A stretch of DNA of 64,000 nucleotides from UBA10649 sp965278965 (GCA_965278965.1 OZ257127.1:3596001-3660000), one strand, 5' to 3'; counted from the stretch's first letter, positions 41,278-50,732 are shown. Made by a program: numbers and translations. Notes: a model not told the origin generated them from the letters alone.

Positions 41278-42372
41278 TCAGCGGCCGGCGGCGAGCGCCG
41301 CGTGCGGGTCGACGCGGCCGACTCGTACGACAGCGGCGCCCGCGCCGACGAAGCCGACAGCGAGAAGGGCGAGCGCGGGGACCAGCACCGTGGCTGCGTC
41401 GACGACGACCGGCACGACACCGGCCAGAGCCGCAGCCGTCGTCGCGGCCAGGGCGGACCCCAGCCCGATCCCGACCACCAGCACCACGACGGCCTGCCCC
41501 AGTGAGTCGCGCAGGAGGTAGCCGGTCGACGCCCCGAGGGCCTTGAGGACCGCGAGGTCACCGCTGCGGCTGATCGTCCAGACCGTGAAGAAGGCGCCGA
41601 CGACCAGCGCGGAGATGCCGATCAGGAACGCGAGCATGATCGACAGCGACATGTTCTCGGCCGTGAACGACGACACCGCCGAGCGCGCGTCCGGGGTGGG
41701 CAGGGTCGTCGTTCCGATCACGTCGTCTGCGGCCGTGATCGCATCCGTGGACAGATCCGGCGCCGACAGCGCGATGACGGTCGCAGTTCCCGGAGCCGCC
41801 CGGCCGCCGAGGTCCCGCCAGTCGTCCAGACGTACCCAGACCGCCGGGGTGTGGGCGAAGGAGTCGTCGACGTCGGCGATTCGCGCGACCGTCAGCCGCT
41901 GGCCGCCGAGGGTGACCGGGTCGCCCTCGCTGACCGCCAGCGCATCGGCGGCCGGCGCGGACAGGACGATGCCGTCGGACGGGATGTCGCCGGCGACCTC
42001 GGCACCGGGCACGAGGGCGGACGCGGGAAGCACGCCCAGTGCTGTGACTGCAGCCGTCGTCGTCGCCGACGTCGCTCGCGTCGTGGTGAGGCCGACGGGC
42101 TGGGCCGACTCGACGCCCGGGACCGACGACCACCGCGCCACCTGTGCCTCGTCGACGGACGACGCGGTGAACCCGGGTGCGTCGCCTGGCGCCGGCATCG
42201 AGAAGGCCAGGTAGTCGGCCGGCAGGTCGGTGATCGCCGAGGTCGACTCGCGGGCCAGGCCCGCCGTGAGCGTTCCGAGGAACGTGACGAGGAACGCGAT
42301 GAGCAGGACGACGGTGCCGACGAGGGCGAAACGGCCTCGGGCGTGGCGCAGGTCGCGCAAGGAGACGAACAT
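41278..42372 (-). CDS. FtsX/MacB-like ABC transporter permease
   Basis: A 364-residue permease. One N-terminal helix (ALVGTVVLLIAFLVTFLGTL), an extracellular domain of about 190 residues and three C-terminal helices give the FtsX/MacB topology. ISRSGDLAVLKALGASTGYLLRD (in two blocks) is the conserved coupling segment before the last helices. Paired with the LolD-type ATPase, it probably exports or extracts a peptide or lipid. The cargo is unknown. Its ATG faces the divergent NarL-type kinase gene across 130 bases. Confidence 0.92.
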   Translation of the reverse strand: MFVSLRDLRHARGRFALVGTVVLLIAFLVTFLGTLTAGLARESTSAITDLPADYLAFSMPAPGDAPGFTASSVDEAQVARWSSVPGVESAQPVGLTTTRATSATTTAAVTALGVLPASALVPGAEVAGDIPSDGIVLSAPAADALAVSEGDPVTLGGQRLTVARIADVDDSFAHTPAVWVRLDDWRDLGGRAAPGTATVIALSAPDLSTDAITAADDVIGTTTLPTPDARSAVSSFTAENMSLSIMLAFLIGISALVVGAFFTVWTISRSGDLAVLKALGASTGYLLRDSLGQAVVVLVVGIGLGSALAATTAAALAGVVPVVVDAATVLVPALALLAVGFVGAGAAVVRVGRVDPHAALAAGR

Positions 42373-42490
42373 GGATCAACTGTCGCGCCGCGCGCGGCTC
42401 GGCGCAGCAGCCGGCGGGCGGGTCTTCCGGCGCCGAATGGTCCAGCCGGCACTCCACCTTTCGGCTGATGGCGCGGCGGGGTCACGGCGG

Positions 42491-42496
42491 TACCGT
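42491..42496 (+). promoter_or_regulatory. Probable -10 element (TACCGT) for the NarL-type kinase gene
   Basis: TACCGT is followed by 6 bases and GTG 42503, with no Shine-Dalgarno, the leaderless pattern. Confidence 0.5.
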
Positions 42497-42502
42497 GGCC
42501 GC

Positions 42503-43756
42503 GTGCACCCGCATGCGCTGGCGACGGTGACCCGCGGCATCCAGCTCGGCGTCGACGTCCTGATGGCGCTCCTCGTCGCGGTCGCGACCTGGCAAGGGGT
42601 CGCGAGCGAGGAGGGACCGCGTCGGTGGTCTGCGCTGCTCCTGGGGTTGGCCTTCGCCGCGACGTACGCCTGGGGTCGCGGTGTGCGGCTGGCCGGGCCC
42701 GCGGAACCTCTGCGACGCAAGAGTGGCCTGGCTCGAGCGACCGTGTGGGTCACCGTCCTCGTGCTTCTCTGGGCGGGCATGCTCGCGATCAGTCCGGTCG
42801 CCTTGTGGATCACCTTCCCGCTGATGCTCGTTCAGATGCAGGTCCTCGGCGCGCACCGCGGGATCCCTGCGGTGGCGGCCACGACACTGGTCGCCGTCGT
42901 CGACGCCACGGTCGTCCACCCCTCCGACTCGTTCGGGGCGGTGCTGGGTCCGCTTGTGGGCGCTGCGGTCGCGGTCACGGCGGTGTCCGGCTTCCACGTG
43001 CTCCAGCGCGAGGTCCGGACACGCCAGGAGACGCTCGACGAGCTCGTGTCGGCGCGCAGTCACCTGGCGGCCGCCGAGCGCGAGCGAGTGGTGTCGGCCG
43101 AACGGGAGCGCCTGGCTCGCGAGATCCACGACACGATCGCCCAGGACCTGTCGGCGGCCGGGCTGCTCCTCGGCGCGGCCCAGGCCGGGATAGGGCCGGA
43201 CGACGTCCGTACCGCGGACCTGGTCGCGCAGGCGCAGGCGGCGGTCGCCGACAGCCTCGCCCAGGCCCGTCGCGTCGTGTACGAGCTCGCTCCGGCCGAA
43301 CTGTCCGAAGGCACGCTCGTGTCGGCGCTGCGGCGAGCGGGTGAGCGGGCGGTCCGGGACTCTGCGGAGCGGGGGATCGAGCTCGACGTATCCGTCGTCA
43401 CCCAGACGGACGTGCCTGCGCTCCCGGTCCCGGTCGAGACCGCGGTCCTGCGGGTCGCGCAGTCGGCGCTGGCGAACGTCGTCCAGCACGCCGGTGCGCA
43501 GAACGTGCAGGTCTTCCTCGCGGTCGACGACGACCTGGTCGTCCTCGACGTCGTCGACGATGGTGTCGGCTTCGACCCCGCGCACCTGGACGGGCGTGGG
43601 CCTGATCACGGGTTCGGCCTGGTGGCCATGCGGTCACGCGTGACGGAGATCGGCGGGGAGCTGGCGGTCGAGAGCGCTCCGGGCGCTGGTGCGGCGGTGT
43701 CGGTCTCGGTCCCGGTCACCTCCGGGCCGGTCGCGCGTTCCGGGGCGGTCGCATGA
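42503..43756 (+). CDS. NarL-type sensor histidine kinase (HisKA_3)
   Basis: A 417-residue membrane kinase. Four or five N-terminal helices with short loops (residues about 8-165) suggest sensing in or at the membrane. The phosphoacceptor lies in RLAREIHDTIAQDLSAAGLLL, followed by LVYELAP-type VVYELAPAEL. The ATPase domain has ALANVVQHAGA (N-box) and VVDDGVGFDP (G1), and ends with GFGLVAMRSRVTEIGG. GTG 42503 is chosen from the leaderless -10 and from where the first helix begins. Its stop overlaps the regulator gene (ATGA). Confidence 0.92.
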   Translation: MHPHALATVTRGIQLGVDVLMALLVAVATWQGVASEEGPRRWSALLLGLAFAATYAWGRGVRLAGPAEPLRRKSGLARATVWVTVLVLLWAGMLAISPVALWITFPLMLVQMQVLGAHRGIPAVAATTLVAVVDATVVHPSDSFGAVLGPLVGAAVAVTAVSGFHVLQREVRTRQETLDELVSARSHLAAAERERVVSAERERLAREIHDTIAQDLSAAGLLLGAAQAGIGPDDVRTADLVAQAQAAVADSLAQARRVVYELAPAELSEGTLVSALRRAGERAVRDSAERGIELDVSVVTQTDVPALPVPVETAVLRVAQSALANVVQHAGAQNVQVFLAVDDDLVVLDVVDDGVGFDPAHLDGRGPDHGFGLVAMRSRVTEIGGELAVESAPGAGAAVSVSVPVTSGPVARSGAVA

Positions 43757-44394
43757 CCGGCACCGATGCGTTGCGGGTCGTCGTAGCCGACGACCATCCG
43801 GTCGTCCGGGCGGGGCTGCGGGCGGTGGTCGAGTCCCAGCCGGATCTGAGTGTCGTCGGCGAGTTCGACGCCGCCGAGGCCCTCCTGCGCTGGGTCGCAG
43901 AGGGCGGCCACGCGGACGTCGTCCTGCTCGACCTGCGGTTCGGCCCAGGTCGGATGACCGGCGCCGAGGCGACGGCGGGGCTCGTCGAGCTCGGCGGGCC
44001 GCCCGTGCTGGTCGTCACGACGTACGGCTCGGACGCCGACATCCTCGCCGCGATCGAGGCGGGAGCGACGGGGTACCTGCTCAAGGACACGCCTGCCCCC
44101 GAGCTCACCGACGCGATCCGCGCGGCCGCAGCGCGGCGCGTCACGCTGGGACCGGCTGTCCAAGAGCGTCTGCTGGAGCGGATGCGGACACCGGACCTGG
44201 CATTGACCCGACGCGAGCTGGACGTGCTGGCCCGCGTTGCTGCCGGTGACTCCAACGACCAAGTTGCCGCGGAGCTGGTCATCACGCGGGCGACCGTGAA
44301 GTCGCACCTCGCGCACGTCTACCTGAAGCTTGGCGTCCAGTCACGGACGGAGGCGCTCGCGGTCGCGCGCGAACGCCGCCTGCTTCCGGAATGA
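43753..44394 (+). CDS. NarL/LuxR-family response regulator
   Basis: A 213-residue regulator. The receiver domain starts LRVVVADDHPVVRAGLRA, with the phosphoacceptor Asp in VVLLDLRFG and Lys in YLLKDTPAPEL. The LuxR-type output domain is LTRRELDVLARVAAGDSND followed by TRATVKSHLAHVYLKLGV. Cognate to the overlapping kinase. Control of the divergent ABC exporter genes at 40173-42372 is the simplest guess. Confidence 0.95.
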   Translation: MTGTDALRVVVADDHPVVRAGLRAVVESQPDLSVVGEFDAAEALLRWVAEGGHADVVLLDLRFGPGRMTGAEATAGLVELGGPPVLVVTTYGSDADILAAIEAGATGYLLKDTPAPELTDAIRAAAARRVTLGPAVQERLLERMRTPDLALTRRELDVLARVAAGDSNDQVAAELVITRATVKSHLAHVYLKLGVQSRTEALAVARERRLLPE

Positions 44395-44453
44395 CGACCG
44401 ATGGCAGGCGGTGGAGCGCGGCATGAGAGCGACGCCGCGGCGGTCGGGCCGGC

Positions 44454-44459
44454 TAACGT
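44454..44459 (+). promoter_or_regulatory. Probable -10 element (TAACGT) for the VOC gene
   Basis: TAACGT is followed by 6 bases and ATG 44466 without a Shine-Dalgarno. Confidence 0.45.
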
Positions 44460-44465
44460 GCCGCC

Positions 44466-44840
44466 ATGACGCAGACGAACGTCCTGACGGTGGCCATGAT
44501 CACGGTCGACACGACCGACCCGATCCCGCTGGCGACCTGGTGGGCCGCGCGCATCGGCGGTCGCATCGTCGAGGAGAACGACGGGTGGTTCGTCGTCGTC
44601 GCCGCACCCGGATCCGGGCCGGCGTTGGGCTTCCAGAAGGTCGACGAGCCGACGCCCGGCAAGAACCGCATGCATCTGGACCTCACCGGTGCGGATCTCG
44701 CCGGATCAGTGGCGCAGCTCGTTGCCGCGGGCGCGACGCTCGTCGCCGAGCGTGAGTTCGAGGGCTTCTTGTGGACCACGCTCGCCGACCCGGACGGCAA
44801 CGAGTTCTGCGTGTCCGGCCGTCACGGCGTCCCTGCATGA
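44466..44840 (+). CDS. VOC-superfamily (glyoxalase-like) protein
   Basis: A 124-residue single vicinal-oxygen-chelate domain pair. MITVDTTDPIPLATWWAARIGGR opens the first beta-alpha-beta-beta-beta unit and KNRMHLDLTGADL the second, ending DPDGNEFCV. His and Glu at the metal positions are plausible (RMHLDL, GNEFCV). These proteins range from dioxygenases to antibiotic-binding proteins, so the function is open. It overlaps the HAD gene by 4 bases. Confidence 0.88.
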   Translation: MTQTNVLTVAMITVDTTDPIPLATWWAARIGGRIVEENDGWFVVVAAPGSGPALGFQKVDEPTPGKNRMHLDLTGADLAGSVAQLVAAGATLVAEREFEGFLWTTLADPDGNEFCVSGRHGVPA

Positions 44841-45439
44841 GCGTCGTGCCGATGCGCGTCCTGCCGGACCCGCCGGATACAGCCAGGGCGCTCCTGTTCG
44901 ACTGCGACGGGACACTCGTCGACACGATGGGCCTGCACCGCAAGGTGTGGGCAGACCTGCTCGGCGTCCACGGGTTCGTCGTCACGGACCCCTGGTGGGA
45001 GGCGTACGGGAACGACCCGATGGAGCCGTTCGTTCGGCGGGCGATCCCCGGTGCGGACACGGCGCTGATCGAGCAGCTCCGCGTCGCCGGTATCGACGAC
45101 TTCGTGGCTCGCATCCATGAGCTCGAGCCCGTCCACGAGGTCGTCCAGCTCGCGCGACGGTTCCATGGCAGGGTCCCGCTCGCCGTCGTGTCCGGCGGGT
45201 ACCGCGAGCCGGTCGTCGGCGCGCTCGACGCCGTCGGCATCACTGACCTGTTCGACCACGTGGTCACCGCGGACGACGTCCCCAACGGCAAGCCGGCACC
45301 GGATGGATACCTCCTCGCACTGGACCGACTCGGTCTGGACCCGCACGACGTCGTCGTCTACGAGGACAGCGACGTGGGGCTTGCATCGGCACAGGCCGCC
45401 GGGATCTCGACGATCATCGACATCCGGGCCGTCGGCTAG
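44837..45439 (+). CDS. HAD-superfamily phosphatase, beta-phosphoglucomutase-like
   Basis: A 200-residue phosphatase. Motif I LLFDCDGTLVDTMGLH carries the nucleophile Asp, motif II is VVSGG, motif III Lys lies in PNGKPAPDGYLLA, and motif IV is VYEDSDVGLASAQAAG. The four-helix cap after motif I fits the subfamily IA (CbbY / 2-deoxyglucose-6-phosphate phosphatase). ATG 44837 overlaps the VOC stop; ATG 44852 is an alternative. Sugar-phosphate substrates are likely. Confidence 0.92.
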   Translation: MSVVPMRVLPDPPDTARALLFDCDGTLVDTMGLHRKVWADLLGVHGFVVTDPWWEAYGNDPMEPFVRRAIPGADTALIEQLRVAGIDDFVARIHELEPVHEVVQLARRFHGRVPLAVVSGGYREPVVGALDAVGITDLFDHVVTADDVPNGKPAPDGYLLALDRLGLDPHDVVVYEDSDVGLASAQAAGISTIIDIRAVG

Positions 45440-45520
45440 GGCGAGCTGCAGGGCAGGACTCACAGGGGCCTCTCAGACAGCTGCCAGCGCAGGCGCAGCC
45501 TCGTGGCCGAGAATCCCCGC

Positions 45521-46342
45521 ATGGCAACGACAACGCACGACGAGCCCGTCGACAGCCTCGGACTGCGGGCGGACGCGGACCGCGCGCTCAGCAGGCGAGG
45601 AGTTCTCGCCCTGATCGGTGGGCTGGGCATCGCCGGCGGGCTAGCAGCCTGCGGCCAGGCGGGGTCCGCGAGCCCGTCCACCGCCGCGACCGCGGCCGGC
45701 GCAACGGCGTCTGCGACACCCCTCGTAGAGATTCCGGACGAGACCAACGGCCCGTACCCCGCCGACGGCACCAACGGCGTCGACGTCCTCGACGACACGG
45801 GAATCGTGCGCACTGACCTCCGGACGAGCACCACCACCGGCACGACCGCCGGGGGAGTGCCGCTGCAGGCCACCCTCGTCGTCCGGGATGCTTCGACGGG
45901 AGACGCGGTCGTCGGCGCTGCGGTGTACGCGTGGCACTGCGATCGGGAGGGCCGGTACTCGCTGTACTCGTCGGGAGTCGAGGACGAGGACTACCTGCGC
46001 GGCGTCCAGGTGACCGACGCGACCGGCGCCGTCACGTTCACGACGATCTATCCCGCCTGCTACACCGGGCGATGGCCGCACATCCACTTCGAGGTCTACG
46101 GCAGCGTCGAGGAGGCGACCGGCGGAGGGACCCCGCTGAAGACCTCGCAGCTGGCGCTGCCCAAGGAGACGTCCGAGGCGGTGTACGCGACCGACGGGTA
46201 CTCCGCGAGCGTGTCGAACCTCGCGGCACTGAGCCTGACGAGCGACAACGTCTTCGGTGATGACGGCGGCATCCATCAGCTGGCGACGATGTCCGGCGAC
46301 GTGTCGTCGGGCTACCGCGCGAGTCTCACCGCGCCGATCTGA
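45521..46342 (+). CDS. Tat-exported lipoprotein with intradiol-dioxygenase-like domain
   Basis: A 273-residue protein. LSRRGVLALIGGLGIAGG carries twin arginines at 25-26, and LAAC gives a lipobox Cys44, so it is a Tat-exported lipoprotein. The domain has AVYAWHCDREGRYSLY, YLRGVQVTDATGAVTF and YPACYTGRWPHIHFEVY. These match the intradiol ring-cleavage dioxygenase core, with candidate iron ligands two Tyr and the HIH pair. Location outside the membrane is unusual for catechol cleavage. ATG 45521 is preferred; GTG 45503 would add six residues. Confidence 0.85.
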   Translation: MATTTHDEPVDSLGLRADADRALSRRGVLALIGGLGIAGGLAACGQAGSASPSTAATAAGATASATPLVEIPDETNGPYPADGTNGVDVLDDTGIVRTDLRTSTTTGTTAGGVPLQATLVVRDASTGDAVVGAAVYAWHCDREGRYSLYSSGVEDEDYLRGVQVTDATGAVTFTTIYPACYTGRWPHIHFEVYGSVEEATGGGTPLKTSQLALPKETSEAVYATDGYSASVSNLAALSLTSDNVFGDDGGIHQLATMSGDVSSGYRASLTAPI

Positions 46343-46356
46343 GGGTGGTGCGCCGG

Positions 46357-47307
46357 TCAGCGCCGGTGCGTCTTGGCGAGGTAGAGCGCCTGGTCGGCGC
46401 GACGAAGGACGTCGTCCAGCGGCTCGCCGCGCGCCCACTCGACGACACCGGACGACCACCGTGACCGGCTCACCTCGTGCAGTCGGGCGAGCAGTGCGTG
46501 AGCGGCCGCCGTGTCGGTGTCGACGAGGACGAGGACGAACTCGTCCCCGCCGGTGCGCGCGAGAATGTCGGTCGACCGGAGCGAGCGCTGCCAGGCCCGG
46601 GCGAGCTCTTCGAGCAGGGCGTCTCCCGCGGCGTGCCCGTGGCGGTCGTTGTACCCCTTGAAGTCGTTGAGGTCGATCGCCACGACGCAGGTGCGGCGGT
46701 CGGCGCGCAGGGCCATCGAGTGCACGAGCGTCGCTGCCTCCGATAGCCCGCGACGGTTCAGGACGCCGGTGAGCGGGTCGCGCACGGCCGCCGCGGCGAG
46801 CATCGCAGCCACCCGCCAGACGAGCCACGCGAGCGCGACGAGGGTGACGATGACGCTGGCGGCGTAGACCGGCGACCCCAGATGAGGGGAAGCGATGACG
46901 ACGGCGGTGAACAGCGCGATCATCAGGCCGACCTGGAACACGATGTGCCGCGCCGGCAGGAAGTAGCCCGAGTACGCGGCCAGCAGGCACAGGCCCATCG
47001 CCGCGGCGAGCTGGCTGGATGCCGAGTCGCCGTAGTAGGCCGCGACCGCCACGGCGATCGTCAGGACGGTCACCCAGACGTCGAGGAACCATGGGTTCAG
47101 GTGGGGTAGGGCCCACAACGTGATGCCGGCCAGCACGCCCAGGCAGCCGCCGGCCGCGGCCAGGACATCAGGCGCGTAGCTTGCCGACGGCGGCCACAGG
47201 GCGAACCCGATGCACTGTGCCGCACCGAGGGCGATCAGGACGGCGAGAGCTGTTGCGGAGGTCTGGCTGCCCAGGGCGGAGCCACGGATGGATCCCCCTC
47301 CAGCCAT
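46357..47307 (-). CDS. Membrane-bound GGDEF diguanylate cyclase
   Basis: Makes c-di-GMP from two GTP. The 316-residue protein has about six N-terminal helices (to about residue 165) without an extra sensor domain. The cyclase domain starts VRDPLTGVLNRRGL, has DLNDFKGYNDRHGHAAGD and the intact active-site motif TGGDEFVLV. RSTD, 5 residues before GGDEF, is a complete product-inhibition I-site. AGGGAGGTC precedes the ATG. It lies 64 bases downstream of the large secreted protein gene on the same strand, and it counterbalances the EAL protein at 9701-10981. Confidence 0.95.
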   Translation of the reverse strand: MAGGGSIRGSALGSQTSATALAVLIALGAAQCIGFALWPPSASYAPDVLAAAGGCLGVLAGITLWALPHLNPWFLDVWVTVLTIAVAVAAYYGDSASSQLAAAMGLCLLAAYSGYFLPARHIVFQVGLMIALFTAVVIASPHLGSPVYAASVIVTLVALAWLVWRVAAMLAAAAVRDPLTGVLNRRGLSEAATLVHSMALRADRRTCVVAIDLNDFKGYNDRHGHAAGDALLEELARAWQRSLRSTDILARTGGDEFVLVLVDTDTAAAHALLARLHEVSRSRWSSGVVEWARGEPLDDVLRRADQALYLAKTHRR

Positions 47308-47371
47308 GACCGACCTCCCTGGCCGGCAAGGCTACGGGTTCAGGCCGCCCCGTAGGTGGAGGCCGGCCGCG

Positions 47372-50300
47372 TCAGTCGACCTCGGCGCAGGCCTGCAACG
47401 AGGGCACCCATACGAAGCCGGCGGGACAGGAGTGCGTCGGCGTCGGTGTCGGTGTCGGCCCGGGTTGCGGCGTGGGATCAGGTGCCGTGGGGGTCGTGAT
47501 CGCGAACGTGATCGTCCCCTGGGCGATCGTGCCGACCGTCGCTGTGGCCTGGACGGTGACGGACGCTGATGAGACCGCGGCCGGCGTCCCGGACACCACA
47601 CCGGTGCTCGGGTCGATCGTCAGTCCGGGCGGGAGGGCGGGCTTGCCGACGACGGAGTAGCTGAGGTCGGGCGACGGCCCGAAGCCGGACGGCGTGAACG
47701 CCGTCGATGCGACGGCGGTCCCGACCGTGCCGGTGACGGTCTGCGGCGACGGTGACAGGGAGCCGAGCACGGTGAGCCAGATGGTCGCCGTTCCGGTTCC
47801 GCCGGCTGTGTCCGTGGCCGTCACGCGGTAGGGCTGGGCGATGCTCGCGCTCGTCGGCATCACGCCGTGGATCTGGCCAGTCGCGCTGTTCATCGTCAGG
47901 CCGCCCGGCAGCGGCGGGTCGACCGTGTAGGTCACCGGCCCTTGGAACGCCCCGCCGGGCGTGTAGGCCGACGGTGCCGGCGTGGCCGCCGACGCGCGCT
48001 GACCGACCGTGCCGGAGATGTTCTGGACGGCGGGCGTCAGCGAGTAGTCGCCGACCGTGGTCGTCAGGTACGCCGTCGCCGTCACGCGTCCGGACCTCGC
48101 CGTGATCGTGTGGACCTGGCGGGGCGAGTCGACGGTCGGCGAGCCGCTGACGACGCCGGTCGTGCGGTCGAGCACGAGGCCGGCCGGAAGCTTCGGCGTG
48201 ATCGCGTACTCGGGTGCAGCGGGGAAGCCCGTCGCCGTCGGCGTCACGTAGTCGGTGGTCACGCCGACCGGCGGCTGGATCCCGGCGGGGATGACGGTGA
48301 CGGCCTGGCCCACGGCGAGCTTGAGGCTCTGCGGGGTCGGGGCGATCGCCGCGCAACCCTTCGGGTCGCCGACGGACACGACCCACGAGCGGGCGCTGTT
48401 CGTGCCGATGGCCGGGCTGAGCGCGCTGTCGAGGAACGTGTCGCTGTAGGCCGTCCCGTAGGCGCCGCTGGCGCCGCCGCCGCCGCGCGAGACCTCCCGG
48501 ACGAGCGCGTCGTACGCGTTCCATGCCCCCAGGCTCGCGCCGGCGTGACCGTACGCGTGCGTCCGAGGGTCAAGGGTGAAGTACGCGGCGCCCGGGCCTG
48601 TGCTGGTGCCCGACGCGACGCCCGCGACCGCGGGCACCGGGTAGGTGCTGCCCCAGTAGCCGTAGGCGAACCCGGCGATGAAGTCCCGGTAGATCGTCTT
48701 GACGAGGTCCTGGTACCCGGAGCCGGCGACCTGGCTGCCGTTGCCCCAGCCGTAGTCCGTGCCGCCGATCTGCGCGCGGAACGGCCCGTCCTCGCCGTAC
48801 AGCGCGTAGCCCGTGCCGCCGTGTGTCCCCGGTCCGTAGATGCTCGCGCCTTCGACGGTGAGCGTGGGGCCGGTGGCCGCCCCGTTCTGGATCGTGCCGC
48901 TCAGCGTCCACGTGTCGGACGTTCCGGCATAGGTCGCCGTGTAGGCGAAGGTGCCGTCCTGCTGTGCGCTGTTGTGCACGTCGTTGATCGTCAGCGGGCT
49001 CAGTGACTCGACCGACTGCACGTAGGCCTGGACATCCGGCGTCGTGTAGACGGCCGGCTTCTTCGCTGCGCCGACGTATCCGGCGAGAGCACCGTTCGCG
49101 TCGTACCGCAGCACGCCGCCGGTGAGGTCGGGGTTGGCGGTGCTCCAGTACGCGGGCGGGACGATCCGCTCAAGGCCGTCCACCAGGGAGCTGAGGCAGC
49201 CGGTCGACCGGTCGGAGTCGGCGAGCGGCTTGTTCGGCAGCCCGGTTGCCGGTGCGTCCGTGTACAGGGACGACGACATGGCCCAGCCGATCTGGTCGAT
49301 CAGTGTGAGATCGGTGTACGTGTTGGTGGAGTACGTGAGCTCGAACATTGCGTACCGGTACGGGGATGTGGCAGGGCCGGGGGGCGCGTCCCCGGTCGCG
49401 AGGTAGGTCGTGCCGGTCGAGGTCGTGGTCGACGACGACACGAGGACGACGCCTGACGCGAGCCCGTTCGTCACGTCGAAGTACGCGGTGTGCGCCTTCT
49501 TGTCGTAGGTCGACGTGCCATCCGTGTCCGTCAGGCCCGTGAATGCGACGGTCGTCAGGGTGTTCGGGTTGACGCCGGCGAACCCGGACGCGGTGCCGCC
49601 GGCGCTCGCGTCCGCGGTCAGCGACACGTAGATCTCGGTGTCCGGCAGGCCGGTGTCGTTGCGGACGTAGACGCGGACGGGTCCGGTGTAGGGCGGCTGG
49701 TACGTGATGGCCCGCATGGCGGAGAGTCGCTGGTCACCACTCGCCGGCATGGTGCCGGGCACGAGGAGCACCGTGCTCGCCGCGTCGTTGAGCGACACGG
49801 CGAGGGCGCAGTACGTCGTGACGGACGGGTCCACGGGGATGGGCGTCAGGACCAGGGCGTGGGCGGTCGGCGTCGCGGCGTTGCTGAGCGCCGTCGCGGC
49901 GCGGTTCCCCGTGCACAGCGCCTGCTGGACCGTTGCCGCTGAGAGATCAGGTCCATCGACAGGGGAGGTGATGGTGATCGTCTGCGGGTCGCCGGCGGGT
50001 GCGGTCGACAGGAGACTCGCGGGCTCGGCGGCACCGAGAGCGGGCACGACGTTCTTCACCTGGAGCACGTCGTTGCCGCCGACGAGGATCGTCCGCACCC
50101 CGGAGTTGGCTGCGTTGGCGATGCCGACCGTGCAGGAGCCCTCCGCCGGGGCACCGGACTTCGGGTCGGTCAGCAGGTCAGCCGGGACCTGGACCGCGAG
50201 CCAGGTGCCGGTCGAGCCGTACTGGAACGGTGTCAGGCTCTGGTACGACGTCGCTTGCGGCTGGTTCGGGTTCGGCACGGGACAGTAGAGCTCGACGGTC

Positions 50301-50506
50301 GACGCCTGCAGGTTGGTGCCCCACACGTAGAGCGTCGATGCCGACGTGGCCGAGACGACGGACGGGAACATGCCGGCCGGGCCGGGGACCGCAGCCGAGG
50401 CCGGCGCAGCGAGCGGGATGCCGGCGAGCAGCGCTGCCGAGATGACCGCGGCCGCCGTGAGCGCGGACGTTCGACGCAGTCGCGCGCGTCGGATCTGGAC
50501 TCGCAT
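47372..50506 (-). CDS. Large secreted GH64-like protein with Ig-type repeats
   Basis: A 1044-residue exported protein. The signal peptide is residues 1-38 (ending APASA). An N-terminal beta-rich region (40-270) precedes a domain resembling GH64 beta-1,3-glucanases. There, VRVYVRNDTGLPDTEIYVSL and MFELTYS ... LIDQIGW supply E389 and D404 at the places of the catalytic Glu and Asp. Three putative Ig (He_PIG-type) repeats follow (about 730-995), each with a LPxGLxxDxxTGxxxGxP motif. A Pro/Thr linker and a short Cys-containing end (CPAGFVWVPSLQACAEVD) finish it. Glucan binding or cleavage is inferred. AAGGGG precedes the ATG. Confidence 0.78.
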   Translation of the reverse strand: MRVQIRRARLRRTSALTAAAVISAALLAGIPLAAPASAAVPGPAGMFPSVVSATSASTLYVWGTNLQASTVELYCPVPNPNQPQATSYQSLTPFQYGSTGTWLAVQVPADLLTDPKSGAPAEGSCTVGIANAANSGVRTILVGGNDVLQVKNVVPALGAAEPASLLSTAPAGDPQTITITSPVDGPDLSAATVQQALCTGNRAATALSNAATPTAHALVLTPIPVDPSVTTYCALAVSLNDAASTVLLVPGTMPASGDQRLSAMRAITYQPPYTGPVRVYVRNDTGLPDTEIYVSLTADASAGGTASGFAGVNPNTLTTVAFTGLTDTDGTSTYDKKAHTAYFDVTNGLASGVVLVSSSTTTSTGTTYLATGDAPPGPATSPYRYAMFELTYSTNTYTDLTLIDQIGWAMSSSLYTDAPATGLPNKPLADSDRSTGCLSSLVDGLERIVPPAYWSTANPDLTGGVLRYDANGALAGYVGAAKKPAVYTTPDVQAYVQSVESLSPLTINDVHNSAQQDGTFAYTATYAGTSDTWTLSGTIQNGAATGPTLTVEGASIYGPGTHGGTGYALYGEDGPFRAQIGGTDYGWGNGSQVAGSGYQDLVKTIYRDFIAGFAYGYWGSTYPVPAVAGVASGTSTGPGAAYFTLDPRTHAYGHAGASLGAWNAYDALVREVSRGGGGASGAYGTAYSDTFLDSALSPAIGTNSARSWVVSVGDPKGCAAIAPTPQSLKLAVGQAVTVIPAGIQPPVGVTTDYVTPTATGFPAAPEYAITPKLPAGLVLDRTTGVVSGSPTVDSPRQVHTITARSGRVTATAYLTTTVGDYSLTPAVQNISGTVGQRASAATPAPSAYTPGGAFQGPVTYTVDPPLPGGLTMNSATGQIHGVMPTSASIAQPYRVTATDTAGGTGTATIWLTVLGSLSPSPQTVTGTVGTAVASTAFTPSGFGPSPDLSYSVVGKPALPPGLTIDPSTGVVSGTPAAVSSASVTVQATATVGTIAQGTITFAITTPTAPDPTPQPGPTPTPTPTHSCPAGFVWVPSLQACAEVD

Positions 50507-50732
50507 CGGTTCCCCTTCGATCGGTGGGCAGCGGTCACGATAGGGGCGGCGGACGCCCGGAACAGGGATCGATCCCGGCTGATCCCACTCACGGTTTCCG
50601 CTCGGTTCCGGATCGCATTCGTGAGGGGCGACCCCGCCGACATTGACGTCCGCTGCACGCGCCGGCCCAACGGGTGCTAGGAAGGGCGCGCAAAGTCATC
50701 TATACAGGTTGATGCCTGGTGGAGGTGCCTCG

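Noticed and set aside
47500..48300. Repeats in the large secreted protein gene as tandem DNA repeats or CRISPR
   Set aside because: The similarity is at the protein level (Ig-type domains of about 90 residues) with diverged DNA. There are no regular spacers or short direct repeats.
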